64,000 bases of DNA, from assembly GCF_004664715.2 (NCBI RefSeq), contig NC_051063.1:69674518-69738517 (forward strand), given 5' to 3'. The notes under the pieces were generated by a model. It saw nothing but the letters and a program-made list of their open reading frames with translations. It had not been told where the DNA came from and did not search any database. This DNA is from Peromyscus leucopus (taxonomy: Eukaryota; Chordata; Mammalia; Rodentia; Cricetidae). The position numbers and the translations under genes were made by a program. Positions 47,791 through 60,948 of the stretch are shown here, one piece after another (the first letter of the stretch is position 1; each line of letters starts with the position of its first letter).

Positions 47791-48604
47791 AGTGACTTCG
47801 GCCTTATTCACAGAAAGCACTGAACAGTAGAAATACAAGTGAATCCAGGGGAAGCGGGAGACCCTACCCCTCAGCTATATCATGCTGGGAAAAGTTCCTG
47901 AGCATCAGTGTTGTGATGTGGCTTTGTCACATTGTGTCTGTGACTCTAAGTAGCACATGTGCCACACAGAGTCCTGCTTCTGATGCAATGCCATCTGACT
48001 CGTGTCAATTCCTTCAAGGAACTGCAGGAAAACTCAAAATCAAATAGAAAAGAGAGAAAGCTGGCCAGAAACCATGATGGAATCAGTGTTTTCCTCCCCC
48101 AAACAACAGAACTCACTTTCAGAGTATCTCCCTGAACATACATGGTCAAGGGAGTTGTAACAAAGCACCAGCTCTCCAAATGCATCACCAAATGAATTCA
48201 TTCCAGATCCACACATGATACCAAGGTAAACTTATAAATGCATCATTGGTCTTAAATGAAAAACTTAGAACTATGAAACCTTTAAAAGAAGATTTTATAA
48301 CTTTGGACCAAGCTAAGATTTCTCACACACAATAACAACTGCACAGACTATAAAAGAAAACACTCAAAACAAAGAGCCACATCTCTGAAAGGCACAGTTT
48401 GGATAACAAAGCAGGAGTCATACACAGGAAGAAGTTAGCTATGAATCTCTATCTGGAAGATTCATATTCAGCATGTTCAAAGAGCTCAGAAACTCAATAA
48501 GAAAACAACACACTGTACTTAAAAATAATGCAAAAGACTGGAAGAGACACTTCTCTGAGGGAAGATGGACAGATGAAAAATGAGCATTCGCAAAGATGCT
48601 TAGC

Positions 48605-48735
48605 ACCAGACAGACATGGTAGTGCACATCTGTAATCCCAGAACCTGGAGCACACACCTGTAATCCCAGAACCTGGAAGTTGAAGGTAGATGGGTCAGGA
48701 GTTCAAGGTCATTGGCAAGATCAAGGCCAGCTGGA
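48605..48735 (+). repeat. B1/B4-like SINE with internal duplication
   Basis: The phrase ctgtaatcccagaacctgga occurs twice (48630 and 48659), then gttcaaggtcattggcaaga. A purine-rich tail follows. Confidence 0.6.
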
Positions 48736-48873
48736 GGAAAGAAATAAAGAGGGACAGAGAAAGAGAAGGGGAGGGGGGAGAAGGGAGAGAGAGGAGAGGA
48801 GGAGAGGGGAGTAAGAAAAGAAGAAGGGAGGAGTGGAGAAGTGGAGGGAAGGGGAAGGAAGAGGAGAGAGAGA
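48736..48873. repeat. GA-rich low-complexity tract
   Basis: Nearly all purine on the plus strand, with mirror-like GGAGAGG patterns. Probably an expanded A-rich SINE tail. Confidence 0.85.
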
Positions 48874-49984
48874 TTTCAACACCACTACTCATCAGGAGAA
48901 TGCAAAGCAAAACCCCGGGAAGGCACCACTCCAGCTTGTAGAATTGCTAAAAGAGAACCAAAGTGTTCAGCAATGTGCCTGTGCTGCTAGTCGGGGTGCA
49001 GAGATAGCAAAGCAAGGTCAGACACAATCTTGGCAGCTTGTTGCAGTGAGACAGAAAGAAGAATATGCCCATCAAGTGCACCCCTAGATGTTAGAATTAG
49101 AGAAACCCTGCATGTGATCAGGTAGGGCACCCTTACTGCTAATCAATTAAAAAAAAAAGTGACCAAAAAGTAAAAAGTCCCTTAAATGATGAAGCCATAC
49201 CATGAAGTCCCAAGGAGCATTGAGAGTACCAAACCACAGTTGCACACACGCAGATGAATCCCAGATGCACTGGGCTAAGCCGGGGGATCCAGAAGGTCAC
49301 ACAGACTATGACTACATTTTAAACATTCTGGAAAAGTCAAAATATCATGGAGCAGGTGAAAGTGAGGGGGGAATCTTCTGCCAGAGGGTGGAGGAAAGTC
49401 ACAGTGGCTGGCGCCCTTCCATGTGCCTGCATTTTGGCTTTGTAGAAAGTGCCAGAACTGTCTGGCATTAAGATTAGCCGCTGAGAGGAGCCAGTTGACA
49501 AAAAAATAGAAACCCCACCACACAGAGGCCGACATGTAATAGAAAAAATATGAGCCCCTTACAAATGTCCCAGTCTGGCCCATGTAGGAGGCTTTCGCCT
49601 TAATTTTCAAAACCATTAGAAAACCAAAAAAAAAAAAAAAAAAGAAAAGTAAAAAAAGAAAGAAATTAAATGGATATAAGCCCATATTTAGAATGAAAGC
49701 ATATGGGGGCAGAGGGGAGGGTGCTGAGAATGGATCTGCACTCAGGTGTGGAAGGCTTCAGCAGCCAGATTCAAGTCACATGACTAGAATCTTAATCTAC
49801 ACAAAGGGAACATCCTGGCCCAACTGATACACTAAATGGTCACAACCTCTAGGGGGAGCCCTTGAGCGGGCTGCCACAGCTGGGAAAGGGAAGTGCAGAG
49901 CTGTCTTGGAGTGCAGGTAAAAGGCCAGGTTTAGCAATGATGAGATTGGTAGATGGAGACAACTAGGTCCCCAGATCCTTGCTA

Positions 49985-50160
49985 GCTCGGTAGAACTAAC
50001 TACTCCAGTCTACCTGGAGAAATTCCAGACCATCTAGAAGTCTTGTCTCAGGCAAAAAGTGAAAGACACCTGAGGAATAACTCTGAGGTTGTCCTCTGAC
50101 CTCCGCACACATACCATGCATATGAGTACACATACAATCATGAAAACACACAGGGCTGAT
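49985..50160 (+). repeat. RSINE1/B3-type SINE 3' part
   Basis: gttgtcctctgacctccgca followed by a CATAC/ACAC-rich end is the 3' body of this SINE class. Upstream similarity is weak. Confidence 0.5.
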
Positions 50161-53125
50161 GAGCACCTTGTCCCCTAACTCTCCCTCATACATTTCCGGT
50201 GCCTGTTGTTCTTTGTAGGCATTAGTACTGCCTTTCAACACCAAACAGATCCAGGGTTTCCAATTAGTAACCCTGGGCTGCTACTGAAAAAAAAGCGCTA
50301 AATAGAAATCATTTCTTTCTGGTTTCAAATGTTCTGCTTCAACTCCCTCAGACTTGGTGTGGAAAACTAGAAAGTATTTATGGTGACATTTAATAATGAG
50401 TATCTGCAAAGGCTGGCTGCTTGGTCTTTTAAAGTGTCTCATTTAGTTTGTGGACATCCAGAGGGGAAGGTGTAGATAGGCTCGGCACATTTTATACTGA
50501 ACCCAACAAAGTATTCAGCTGCCGGCAGCAACTTCATAAACAGCACCTCACAAGGATACAGCAGACAGCCATGAACCAGACAGGGCTTTATGAGCCACCA
50601 TCCCCAAGCAGCCTTGAGCCGCCCAGCTCACTATTCAGCAGGACAGTCAGAATGGCAAGTCAGAGACAGGGTCCCGGTAGGCTTCCCCAGTGAGGTTCTC
50701 TCGGGCCTCCTCACCCAAGGACGTCCTAGGGATGTGCACAGAAGTCAGTGCCTGCTGAGCAGAGCCTCAGAGGCCAGTGATCTCACAAAGCCCATTAGCC
50801 CAGAACGCAGTTCATCAGACTGAGCATGGCAGACCTCCTATCTTACAAGAAAAACGGTTTAAGGAGAAGAGAGTTAGACCACAAATCGGAATTGCTGTGA
50901 CATGAGGCCTCTGCTTATGTGACCATCCTCGGGACCCTGCAGCCACCTCTTGGGGGGGGGGGGTGTCCCTCTACCTATGGGCTCTGGGATCTCATCTCCT
51001 TTCATCCCTGACATGCATGCCCCCTTTCTTCTGAGCTTCACACCTGCCCAAGGGCTTCTGAGCTTCGGATGCCTTCTTCCTCCACAGCCTTGGCTGTACA
51101 CTATCCACTTGGATATCAGCCGCTCAAGCATCCCCCTTCTTCACAGTCCACTTCTGAGAACCACAAAGCTACCTGGTATTAAACTTGCCCCGACCCTGCC
51201 GCCTTCTCCCTTCTGTAAATATCCCATCCAATGCCTCAAGCTTCTAGCTGGCCTCCTACCTCTGCTCTGACCCCCCTAGCTCATTTTTTCCTGGGATATA
51301 TATATATATATCATAACAAATAGTGACATCCTCTGCTCTGGGGGTAAGGGTGAGCTGGCCAGCATTGTCTCAGGCTCCTGGGCTCTGGTCCACCTAAAGA
51401 ACCCTCTTCAGAAAAATGTAGAGCCCCTATGGTTTCCTTTATGGGCTTGTGCACTACACCCTCTCCCATGGCAACCCCACCACCAGGACTTCAGTTAATC
51501 TGCTTAGTCTCCACACTTTGTTTAGATCCCACTCTCTCCAGGACACAGAAATGCTGAATTAAATAGCCCGAGACATTCTTAAGGGCAGTAATCCAAAGTC
51601 GGCTTGCTCACGTGCCCATAGAAAGGGATGTCCTCTGTTCTCCATTTTCCCAGAGAACAGGAGGCAATGGCAGTCACCAGGACTCCCAAAAGAAAGGAAG
51701 CCTGGTGAGGTCTTCACTGGGTCCTGAAACAACCCCTGCCTCTCTGCTTGCAGCCATGCCTGTCAACACCCTCAGCAAAGAGAGAAAACCACCTTATCTT
51801 ATGTTCCGGACTCCGTAGCTCTGCTTCCCTCCCTCCCTGACTCACCCCTGGGCCAGTGTGAACCACCCGGCTGAGGACCACATCTTGCTTGTCTTGTTTC
51901 CAATAAATACTAGGATATGCTCAGAGTTCACCGTGCTAGAGACTGGGCTTGAGCTTGCCAGAGGCATCAATGTCCTCTATAGAGTGGGGCCACTGCTCTG
52001 AGGGCAGGTCTTGGTCATGTGGAAGGGCTGTTGCTTCAAAAAGAAGCCAAGCACACTGTGGGCAGATGACAGTGGGCAGTCTTATCTAAAGAGACACCCA
52101 CAGCAAAAAAGGTAATGGCTCACAGGTGCACTGATACCAGCAGTGTGGACAGGAGAGACAGTGCAGGGTGACTGAGGGCAGGGCTCCAGGCTAGTATCAG
52201 GAACGATGATGGAGTCCACCATCTGCAATGCGAACGTACTACCAGGTAGTAACTAATGGCTGTGGTTGACAGGACCTACCTCCCCGGAGACACCAGAAGA
52301 AAGAAACGCCATGAGCAGATAAGCTTGCCCAGGGATGCCAAAGGGTGTCCAGTACACAACAGACTCTGGCCAGTTCCACCAGCACAGTGGCCCACAGGAC
52401 ACTAGTCTTACAACTAGTCAATGGAAGTTCTCAAGGAGCAATGAAAGGGCATTTGCATTTCCTTCTGGATTTGTTTGGTTTTTATTATTCTAGGAAAATC
52501 AGTGAAGGCTCTTCCTCACACGAAGAAAGGTCTGCTCAGAATGTGACAATCTCTCCTCAACAGTGGCCTCAGCACAGTAGGACAGGCTTCCTGGGCCTTG
52601 CACAGTGGGAGAGCACTCACCCATTTCTGAGGCTGTGGAGTTGGGGGAATGGGATGGTGGACAGGCCTTTGGGATGCTGTCAAGAGACAGAGCTGAGTGG
52701 AGGGGCAGGGGGGGGCGTATCTCTCTCAATCCATCCCATGAGGCTGGGACCATGGGCCATTCACCCTATGCCCTGCTCTATCAAAGAATGGAAAAGCCCT
52801 GCAGGAATTCAGACAAGCCCACTGACCTGGGTTCTGTTTACTCATCTGCTCTTCATTAAGTCAGAGGGGAACTTACAACTGAATGTCGATTTTATTAAGC
52901 CAGTTATTTCCTTCTATTTGGTCTGAAATACAGCTAAACAAGCATCACAGCAGATTCGAGCCAGGCTTGAGGTTCTCTTCAAAGTGAGTGGAGCTTTTAT
53001 TTGTCCATCCTGATGGACTAGTCCAATTCTGAATATACTTGAGCCTGTGGGCAAACGTCCACTGACCCAGGGACATACTGAGAACAGAACACACACTTAA
53101 GGCCTCACACACAGGCATGTGCAAT

Positions 53126-53180
53126 GAGGGCCTGGGAGATGGCCCGATTGGTAAAGTGTGTCTGAGTTTTGCTTTGTTCT

Positions 53181-53231
<51 letters not shown>

Positions 53232-53496
53232 CACAAGGATATGAGTTCGAGCTCCAGAACTCACATAAAGAAAAGCTTGGCATCATGGTGTGACACTTCT
53301 AATCTCAGCACTGGAGAGGTGAAGACAAGCAGATTCCTGGGGCTTAATAGCTAATTAGCCTTGCTCCAGGCCAGTGAGAGACCCTGCCTCAAAGAAAAAA
53401 CAAGGTGGTGTGCCTGAGGGCACAAAACTCAAGGCTGACTTCTCATATAACTGCACAGAGAGAGACAGAGACAGAGAGACAGAGAGGGAGACACAC

Positions 53497-53529
<33 letters not shown>

Positions 53530-53540
53530 AATGTGGGGAT
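53126..53540 (+). repeat. RSINE1/B4 SINE split by poly(T)
   Basis: The head gcctgggagatggcccgatt is interrupted by a 45-base T run (53182-53226). The body then resumes with aaggatatgagttcgagctc and gccagtgagagaccctgcct, ending in a (GA)n tract (53455-53530). Confidence 0.7.
53182..53226. repeat. T45 homopolymer
   Basis: Forty-five consecutive T inside an RSINE1 copy. The length is likely variable and prone to sequencing error. Confidence 0.95.
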
Positions 53541-54899
53541 GTGTATTGCTATACTGATCCACCACTGAGGACAGATGAAAGCCAGCAAGTGATATATGGT
53601 GTAAGACACAGAATCATGCTGCAGGAAAAGCTATTTCCACTTCTATGAGGAGACAGGCAGGCTGCCGAGTGTCCTTCCTAAAATTGGGTTCATCTCTTAA
53701 TATCCAAGTAATCATGAATTCAGAGCGTTCGGCAATCAAAACCCCAAAGAAGGTAAATGAGGTCAAAAGGGAACCAAATGGACAAGGAACACAGAGAAAC
53801 CAAAGTTTCAAAAGGAAAAAAATGGGAAACTCATTAAAAGGACCACAAAAGGGCAAAAGATGCTTTTAAAGTTTTCTCAACAGGAAAAGAGTTGAGGTTT
53901 AAAAAATTAAATAAATTTTATAGTTCACATAATTTCATTGTCATGCCTCTCATGAGAATGCTAACTTAATACAAACTGTAAAACAAAACGAAAAAATGCA
54001 CTTTCTACCCAGTGTCAGTTTAATGCTAAGAGTGTCTCTCTGCCTAAAATATTACTACTGATGACGATTAATAGATACTATTTTAGGGTAAAGTTCAGCT
54101 ACATTATTCAGCATAATTATTTTAATTAAATCCATTAGCATATCTTTATATAAGATTACAAGAGCTATCGGTGATACAAAATAAGTTTTTCTTGAATAAT
54201 GTATGAAGCAATTATTAATTTACATATTTCTGGAGAAAAACGCATATTAAAATGATTCCATTTGTAGATTTTTGAGCTAAAATATATATAAGTCAACAGA
54301 GTCTCCTCTCAGACTTCAGAGTTCTGGCTCCGGAAGACCTCAGAAATATCATATCTTTGGTAAAGAAAACTGGAAATAACATTCCTGCCAGGGGCTACCC
54401 ATGGGTGGAGGTCTTGAAACAGGGCACGTGTGGGTTGACAGAGAATGGACAGGGGTCTGTGGCTTTCAGAGCAGAGCAGGAGGAGTGTGGGGGCATGGAC
54501 AGAACCCACACAAATAGAAAGCAGAAGAAAATTCTATTAGATTACCTACACCTTGAGTTTCTCACCTCTTTCCTTGGTCCCCTGCCACAGGCCCTACCCT
54601 TCCTGACAGCATTCCTCATCTCTCCTGAGGCTTGGGTGTACTCCAGCCCTACTGCCAGTGGGGCTGCTGGAATCACCTGTCCTAAGAATATCTGTCGATC
54701 CCCAAGTGCTACCAACATTTAATAAAGAAATGGTAAATGTATGTATGTTTCTCACTGAACCCAGACCATGCTTCCACATTTAACACCCAAAAAGGTTGCG
54801 CCACTTTTGAGAATACTGACAATTGGGAGAGAGGTTTTTTACTGTGTAGGAATGTTTTCAGCATCTTGGGATACTTCCCACTAAAAGCTTGAACAAGAT

Positions 54900-54900
<1 letters not shown>

Positions 54901-54955
<55 letters not shown>
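54901..54955. repeat. (GC)n(AC)n alternating purine-pyrimidine tract
   Basis: About five GC units run straight into about 22 AC units, an uninterrupted alternating tract. Confidence 0.97.
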
Positions 54956-54957
<2 letters not shown>

Positions 54958-56752
54958 ACTTCCTGATTCATGTGGCTGTGTCACATACAGGTCCCCACAG
55001 CACAGAGGTCCAAAGCCAAGTCCAGAGCCAGCAGACATCACAGTTGGTTGGCCCAAGCCACAATGATTTCTTTCTCTGTATCTAGCCTTAATTAAGTGAG
55101 GATACCCAGCACCCACCCCCCCCCTTCCTCCCACACAACTCTCTAACACTATCAGACAGAAAGCTGGGACCAACATATGGTCCTTGTCCCCAGTACCAGG
55201 CCTAAGAGAAACAAGAAGAGAATGAGTCAAGGGTAGAGTATAGAGAAGCCACCATGACTCAATGACTCAGGACAAAGCCGCAGTGGCCCAGAAGAGCAGG
55301 CATGCCTTGCAGATGGCAGGCACGAGAAGACCCATGACTAGAGGCAGAGGCAAGGCAAAGAGAGGAAGACCAAGAAGTCAAACACAGCAGAAAGGAAAAA
55401 ATGTCCCTGTGCCTCAGCCTCTGTTGATCTCCTGTCAGTAATCTAGACATGCTAAACAGAGGAATTAGTGCAATTTAGCAGGAACAAACCTGAATTACAT
55501 TACTGAACTTTTCAATTTTCCTTGCTTGCCTCCACCCCCACCCCCTCTCTCCTTTCTTTTTAAAGTTTCTACCAGCTCAGTCATGTTAGGGAAAGCTTGG
55601 AAAAAAGGAAAGCAATCGTGTGAGAAGGCCTGCTGATTGGTGCAAATTGGATACCTGTCTAGACAGTTTCCAGGAGGCAAAGCTTGACTTCCAAATGATG
55701 AGGACTATCTAAAACATACTTGAAATTCAGAAGAGGACAGGTGGGGAAACTGGTCCAGACCCACAGCCACCGAGGGGCCTGAACCTCAGTGAAGCAATTT
55801 TGAAAACAGTAAGCAGAGAGTGAGCATAGCACATTGCACTTGGGTTTCCTCGTGGCCTGAATAATCTGGAACAAAATGGAATCTTTTAGGAGCCCACCAG
55901 GGAACACAGCATGTGCCAGAGGGCAGAGGAGACCAAAGCAAGAAGGAAGTGGAGCCTCCAGATCACTGGTCCAAGGTAAGGCTGGCTATCCATCTCTACA
56001 CCATCTGCTGCCTTGCTGTCCCCACTCTGTCCCACTGTCCTACCCTCAGACAGTACAGAGAGGGAAGTCAAGGTGTACACACTGCTCAGCAGTGCTAGAC
56101 AGAGTAAAGAAAAGACAGAGAAAACAGACACTGGCCAGGTAACCCAATACCACCCTTTCCAGCCAAACCAGCCTAACTGAACCTGAGGTACTGGAAGCAC
56201 ATGCCCATTTCTCCTTGACTTCATCTAAAATATACATGAGTCCTAACACCAGTCTTGTATTTGAATGGCCTCTTCAAAATTTAAGTTCAAGTACACTGAC
56301 CGTTGGGAAAATATGGGAGTCTGTAAAAAGGTGATTAAGCTATAAGGGCTCCAGAGTCTGTCCTACGAAGGGGAGGGGCTATCACTCACTCCTCTTACCC
56401 GCCTAGGCTCCATCACGTGATCACAGGAAGGGGAATGAGGCCTTGTGCTTGAACTGTGAGCAATAATACACTCCTGCTTATCACATATGACTCAAGTCTC
56501 AAGAATCCTGTTAGCAGCCCAGAGCAGACGGAGAAGCCTCAGTAGCATGGAGTGAGTGATCCAGGCATAGAATCTTTACATAGAAAAATCACATTTGTGT
56601 GAGGGGAGCCCCTAAAGACAATGGTAAGTGGGGAATCTGTATCAGAGAAGGGAAGGAAGGGTAGGCAGAAACACACACAGAAGGGTCACTAGGTACGGAC
56701 AGCGATAGGGACTGTCTGAGACTCAGCTGCAAAGGGAGGGCCATGTGCTGGC

Positions 56753-57144
56753 TAGTTTTATGTCAACTTGACACAAGCTAGAGTCATCACAGAGGAGGGA
56801 GCCTCATCAACACCTCCATAAGATGTGGCTGTAAGCAAGCCTGTAGGGCATTTTCTTCATTAGCGATTGATGTGAAAAGCCCCAGCCCATTGTGGATGGG
56901 CCCACCTCTGGGTGGGTGATCCTGGGTTCTACAAGAAAGCAGGCTGAGTAAACCACGGTCAGTAAGTAACCCCCTCCGTGGCCTCTGCATCAGTTCCTGC
57001 CTCTAGGTTCCTGGCCTGCTTGAGTTCCTACCCTGACTTCCTTCAGGGATGAACTATGATGTAGAAGTGTAAGCCAAATAATCCCCTTACTCCCCAACTT
57101 GTTTTTGGTCATGGTGTTTCATCACGACAATAGAAACCCTAACT
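56753..57144 (+). repeat. Rodent ~400-bp family repeat, near full length
   Basis: It runs from ttatgtcaacttgacacaag to tttcatcacgacaatagaaa and is one of the two least diverged copies. Internal landmarks are agcccattgtggatgggccc and cctctgcatcagttcctgcc. Confidence 0.75.
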
Positions 57145-58530
57145 AAGTAAACCAAGGACCCCCAGGAAAGACCCAAAGATGGAGGGCAGCGAAAGTTTCC
57201 CCTCAAGTCCACATGGCCATTCTGATGCTTTGTTCTTGGACTTCAGACCTCCCGAGCTGTACCAGGATGATGCCGTCCTAAGTGAGTCATCTGCTGTTTA
57301 TTAGCACACTTGCCCTAAACCCAGCACACTGCCAGTGCCAAAGCCGAAAGGCACCTCGAATGAGCATGCCTTTGCAGCACGTACCGCAAGACCAATTGGC
57401 TTTTATTTTCACTATTTCTGATGGACACTTTCGTAAAGTACAATGAAGACAAACTTTTGGGGAGCCAAAACGCCACCTGTGAGACACAACTATTTCACAT
57501 CACTGTAAAACTGCCTCTCTGTTACTGTTCTGGGAGTCTGTCCCCATCTCCCAAGGGAGAAGTAGTCAAGACCCACTCACAGATAACACCAGTGCCACTG
57601 CCTATGCTGACAGCACTGTGGGCAGCATGGAACTTAAGCCATGGCGACACACAGGGACAGCCAGGCTGATGAGTCACACTTCTAAGATGGCAGCTCTGCT
57701 CTCCCTTGACTCATCCAGCACCCAGTGCCCAGTGCGTCTCAGCTCCCTAACACTGCCACTACAGTCACTCCTGTACCCACAGTCCCATCAGTTTTGCCCA
57801 GGACTACTTAGCACAGTGATGGAGGTACCCTGCAACTTCTCTGCCCAGCCCAGGAGCCTCTGCCCACAAGTGCCTACGAAGCAAATGATACACACCAGGG
57901 TAGCAGAAGAACAGAAAGTCTGGCTTCATTCAATTTGAACAGGTTTAAATGTCAACAGAGAGGTACAAGTCCGGCAGATACACCACAACAGAATTCATGG
58001 GCCTGTTCATCTCATCCCTGGCTCATGGGTTCTTAAGTACCAATTTCTCTTGGTTTCTCCTGGAGCATATGGTGAGCATTAACTGGGGTACTCAAGGGGA
58101 GGAAGTGGTTTGTAACAGTAGAACAAGGCTTTCCTGGAGAAGAGAACCAGTGTTCTTGGCCAGCCGGAGGCTCCTCCACAGAACAGGCACTATGATGCTC
58201 TGGGTCCTAAATGGACTCCAGCCTGCTCTCAGTAACTAGGATGGCAGCAACACTCCAATGCCTTGTACTAGGCAGTGATGCAGACATATGAGCTGGAAAC
58301 CCTTAGGACATCTTTGCTGCCCTGAGACTTTGCCCTTCAGTATGCTCCTTCGACTCTCCCCTTCAGTTTGCTGGACACCTTTCCCTTTGCTCAGAGGCAA
58401 GCAGTGTGAGCATCAGTTCCTTGGCCCTTGATCCCCATGAAGATCTTGAACAGTGAAGAACATGAAAGAGACTCACATTGATCTTAGAGAGGATTATTAG
58501 CCTGTTTCCTGTGCTTATTAAAAAAAATAG

Positions 58531-58706
58531 CTGCGGTAGCTGGGCAGTGGTGGTGCACGCCTTTAATCCCAGCACTCGGGAGGCAGAGGCAGGTGGATCT
58601 CTGTGAGTTCGAGGCCAGCCTGGCTACAGAGTGAATTCCAGGAGAGGCACAAAGCTACACAGAGAAACCCTGTCTTGAAAAACCAAAAAAAAAAAAAAAA
58701 AAAAAA
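58531..58706 (+). repeat. B1 SINE, full length, cricetid-type
   Basis: gctgggcagtggtggtgcac through aggcacaaagctacacagag and ttgaaaaaccaaaaaa, with an A tail of more than 20 bases. Little diverged. Confidence 0.95.
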
Positions 58707-59225
58707 GAGGTAATTAAGGAATGTTCTGCAGCCCCTCATCTGAGACAGGGTTTCTGGTGAGGGCTCCCTACAGCAATGGGAGGGAGTTCATGGTGGAACA
58801 CACAACTCCACAGCCCTGATACACACACATGCACACATGCTTTTTGACCAGAAAGCAAATGATAAAGAAGAAGCCACCAGAGCCCCACATTTCCTCTTGA
58901 ACACACAAGGTCCTGGCTCCTAAAGGCTTCACCATTTCCCAACATCAAGATCCCAAGTAATAAGGCTTTAACACACATTTCATGGGGGGGACAGTCAGTA
59001 GTCAACTATAATGGATGTACACTTTTGTTTTTAATTGAAAGGGGGAGATTTTGAGATCAATCTGTCACTCATCTGAATAACTTGGATGAAACCCAGATAA
59101 ATAAAACAAAAGAATGTCATTCTCAACAAACTGGAGGAATTATTATGTGATCTAGCATGGCCCAACCTAGGCATATATGACAGGAACTTATTAAAATCCT
59201 GTTTAGGACCCCTCCCAGAAGTTAT

Positions 59226-59345
59226 GTTCACAGCAGAAGCCACCCAAGTGCCCATCAAGGATGGATGTGTGAACAGAACGTGGCTCATTTGCACACAGGA
59301 ATCCCATTTAGCCTCCCATGAAGGGTTGCTAGGTGCCACCATCGC
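59226..59345 (+). mobile_element. L1 3' remnant
   Basis: gccacccaagtgcccatcaa followed by gatgtgtgaacagaacgtgg resembles the ORF2 3' end of old L1s. Confidence 0.4.
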
Positions 59346-59519
59346 AGCAAATCCTGAACTATGTGAAGGAAAAGAAGTCAGACTGGAAAGGTCACTGGCT
59401 TCCTTGTGCCGTTAATATGAAATATGCACAGTAGGAAACAGATAAGAGTAGTCAGGGGCTGGGGGAACAGAGGAGAGGGTAGCAACGCCTATGGGTACAG
59501 GGTTTCCTCTTGGTTACAG

Positions 59520-60041
59520 TGTTGTGGAACATTATTTTAAGATGTGTTACATTTGTTTATGCTGTGGAACATTTGTTTAACGATGCAAAGATGTGCTGCA
59601 TTCTTTTATGCTGCATTTGTTTAACTGTGAAGCTGTGTTACTGTGCCTGTCTAAAACACTTGATGGTCTAATAAAGAGCTGACTGGCCAATAGCAAGGCA
59701 GGAGAAAGGATGGGTGGGGCTGGCAGACAGAGAGAATAAATAGAAGGAGGAAAAAGATCAAGGAGCAAGAAAAGGAGAAGGAGAGGAGGGCATCAGGGGC
59801 CAGCCACCCAGCTACACAACCAGCAATGGAGTAAGAAAGGAAGGTATACAGAATAGAGAAAGATAAAAGCCCAGAGGCAAAAGATCAATAGGACAATTTA
59901 AGTTAAGAAAAGCTGGCAAGAAACAAGCCAAGCTAAGGCTGGGCATAAATAAGTCTCCGTGTGACTTATTTGGGAGCTGGGTGGTGGGCCCAAAGAACAA
60001 AGAGCCAAAAAAATGTAAAACAACAACAACCACCAACAATA
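59520..60041 (+). mobile_element. mys-like ERV solo LTR
   Basis: It begins TGTTGTGGAACATTATTTTA and includes gatggtctaataaagagctg, ggggccagccacccagctac and aaagataaaagcccagaggc, phrases of an LTR abundant in cricetid genomes. A possible poly(A) signal (aataaa) is at about 59670. The flanks carry a near-identical 6-bp repeat, ttacag/tgacag. No internal retroviral genes are present. Confidence 0.7.
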
Positions 60042-60125
60042 TGACAGTGTTTTGGACAGTGACATGGGCACACACTGTGAATGTCCCCAAGGCAGTGAAA
60101 CTGCTCATGTTAAGTTGTCTTTAAC

Positions 60126-60340
60126 AGGGCTAGAAACATGGCCCAGCAGTAAAGAGCATTTACTGATTTTCTAGAGGGACGTGAACTTGGTTCCCAGAAC
60201 TATATCTGGTGCTGACAACTGCTTGTAACTCCAGCTCCAGGGGATCCAATGCCAGCTCTGGCCTCCATAGACACCTGCACTCATACATGTGCACGCATGC
60301 ACACACACAATTAAAGATAATAAAAATAAATATTTTAAAA
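60126..60340 (+). repeat. B2 SINE
   Basis: gggctagaaacatggcccag, then gtaactccagctccagggga, ctctggcctccatagacacc and an AATAAA-containing A-rich end. The A/B-box region is diverged. Confidence 0.8.
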
Positions 60341-60903
60341 GATGGTTATAACTCATTTACCTTTATGTCAGACACATTTCATCACAATTTAAAAACAAAC
60401 AAAAAACTCCACATGAATTGGGGGGTTATGAGAACATCCTGTTCCCAGCTACTAACTCACTGACTCCAAGCCACAACCTGCATCTCGACAGCTTGTGACT
60501 GACACACACAATGGTCTCCAACAGTGACAGACACACATCTCAGACAGAGCTGCATGGCTCCAAGTATCTCAGAAATGGACCTGAGTGTGTTCATCTTGTT
60601 AATACGTTCCAATGCTGCTGCTTGGCATCCTGAATCAGCCGTGTCTCCTGAGCATCCACTGCTAATGTCATCACTAGCTATCAATCCACCATTGCACCTA
60701 CATGGTAGGAATCCAAGGAAGCCAGAATGGAGAGCCACCCCATGTCCCAAACACTAGACACTATGCAAAACTGCCCATCTCAAACTGCCTCCCCCTTCCA
60801 GAAGCTAACATGTTTCCATGGTCCTCTTCAAACAAGCTATAATTTGTGTCCCAAACATTTTGTATCAGAAGCTACAAAACAATAACACCCAAATTAATAA
60901 CTT

Positions 60904-60904
<1 letters not shown>

Positions 60905-60946
<42 letters not shown>
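60905..60946. repeat. (AC)n microsatellite
   Basis: About 21 AC units directly before an RSINE1 copy. Confidence 0.97.

Positions 60947-60948
<2 letters not shown>

Larger units (their letters stand above)
48239..49480 (+). mobile_element. Old L1 (L1M-like) 3' region, interrupted
   Basis: aactcaataagaaaacaaca, then gaagagacacttctctgagg and gcaaagcaaaaccccgggaa, follow the order of the L1 ORF2 3' end. cattctggaaaagtcaaaat matches the old L1 3' region. A SINE and purine tract interrupt it at 48605-48875. Strongly decayed. Confidence 0.6.

Noticed and set aside
48690..49087. Charged Arg/Glu-rich ORFs
   Set aside because: They are translations of a GA-rich tract and flanking old L1.
54709..55230. 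173-codon minus-strand ORF
   Set aside because: Much of it is (VC)n translation of the GT/AC microsatellite. The rest is unrecognisable.
57287..57487. Minus-strand ORF considered as an upstream DOCK1 exon
   Set aside because: The translation does not resemble the DOCK helical scaffold and no matching phase-0 donor for the GAALKYLPT exon is present.
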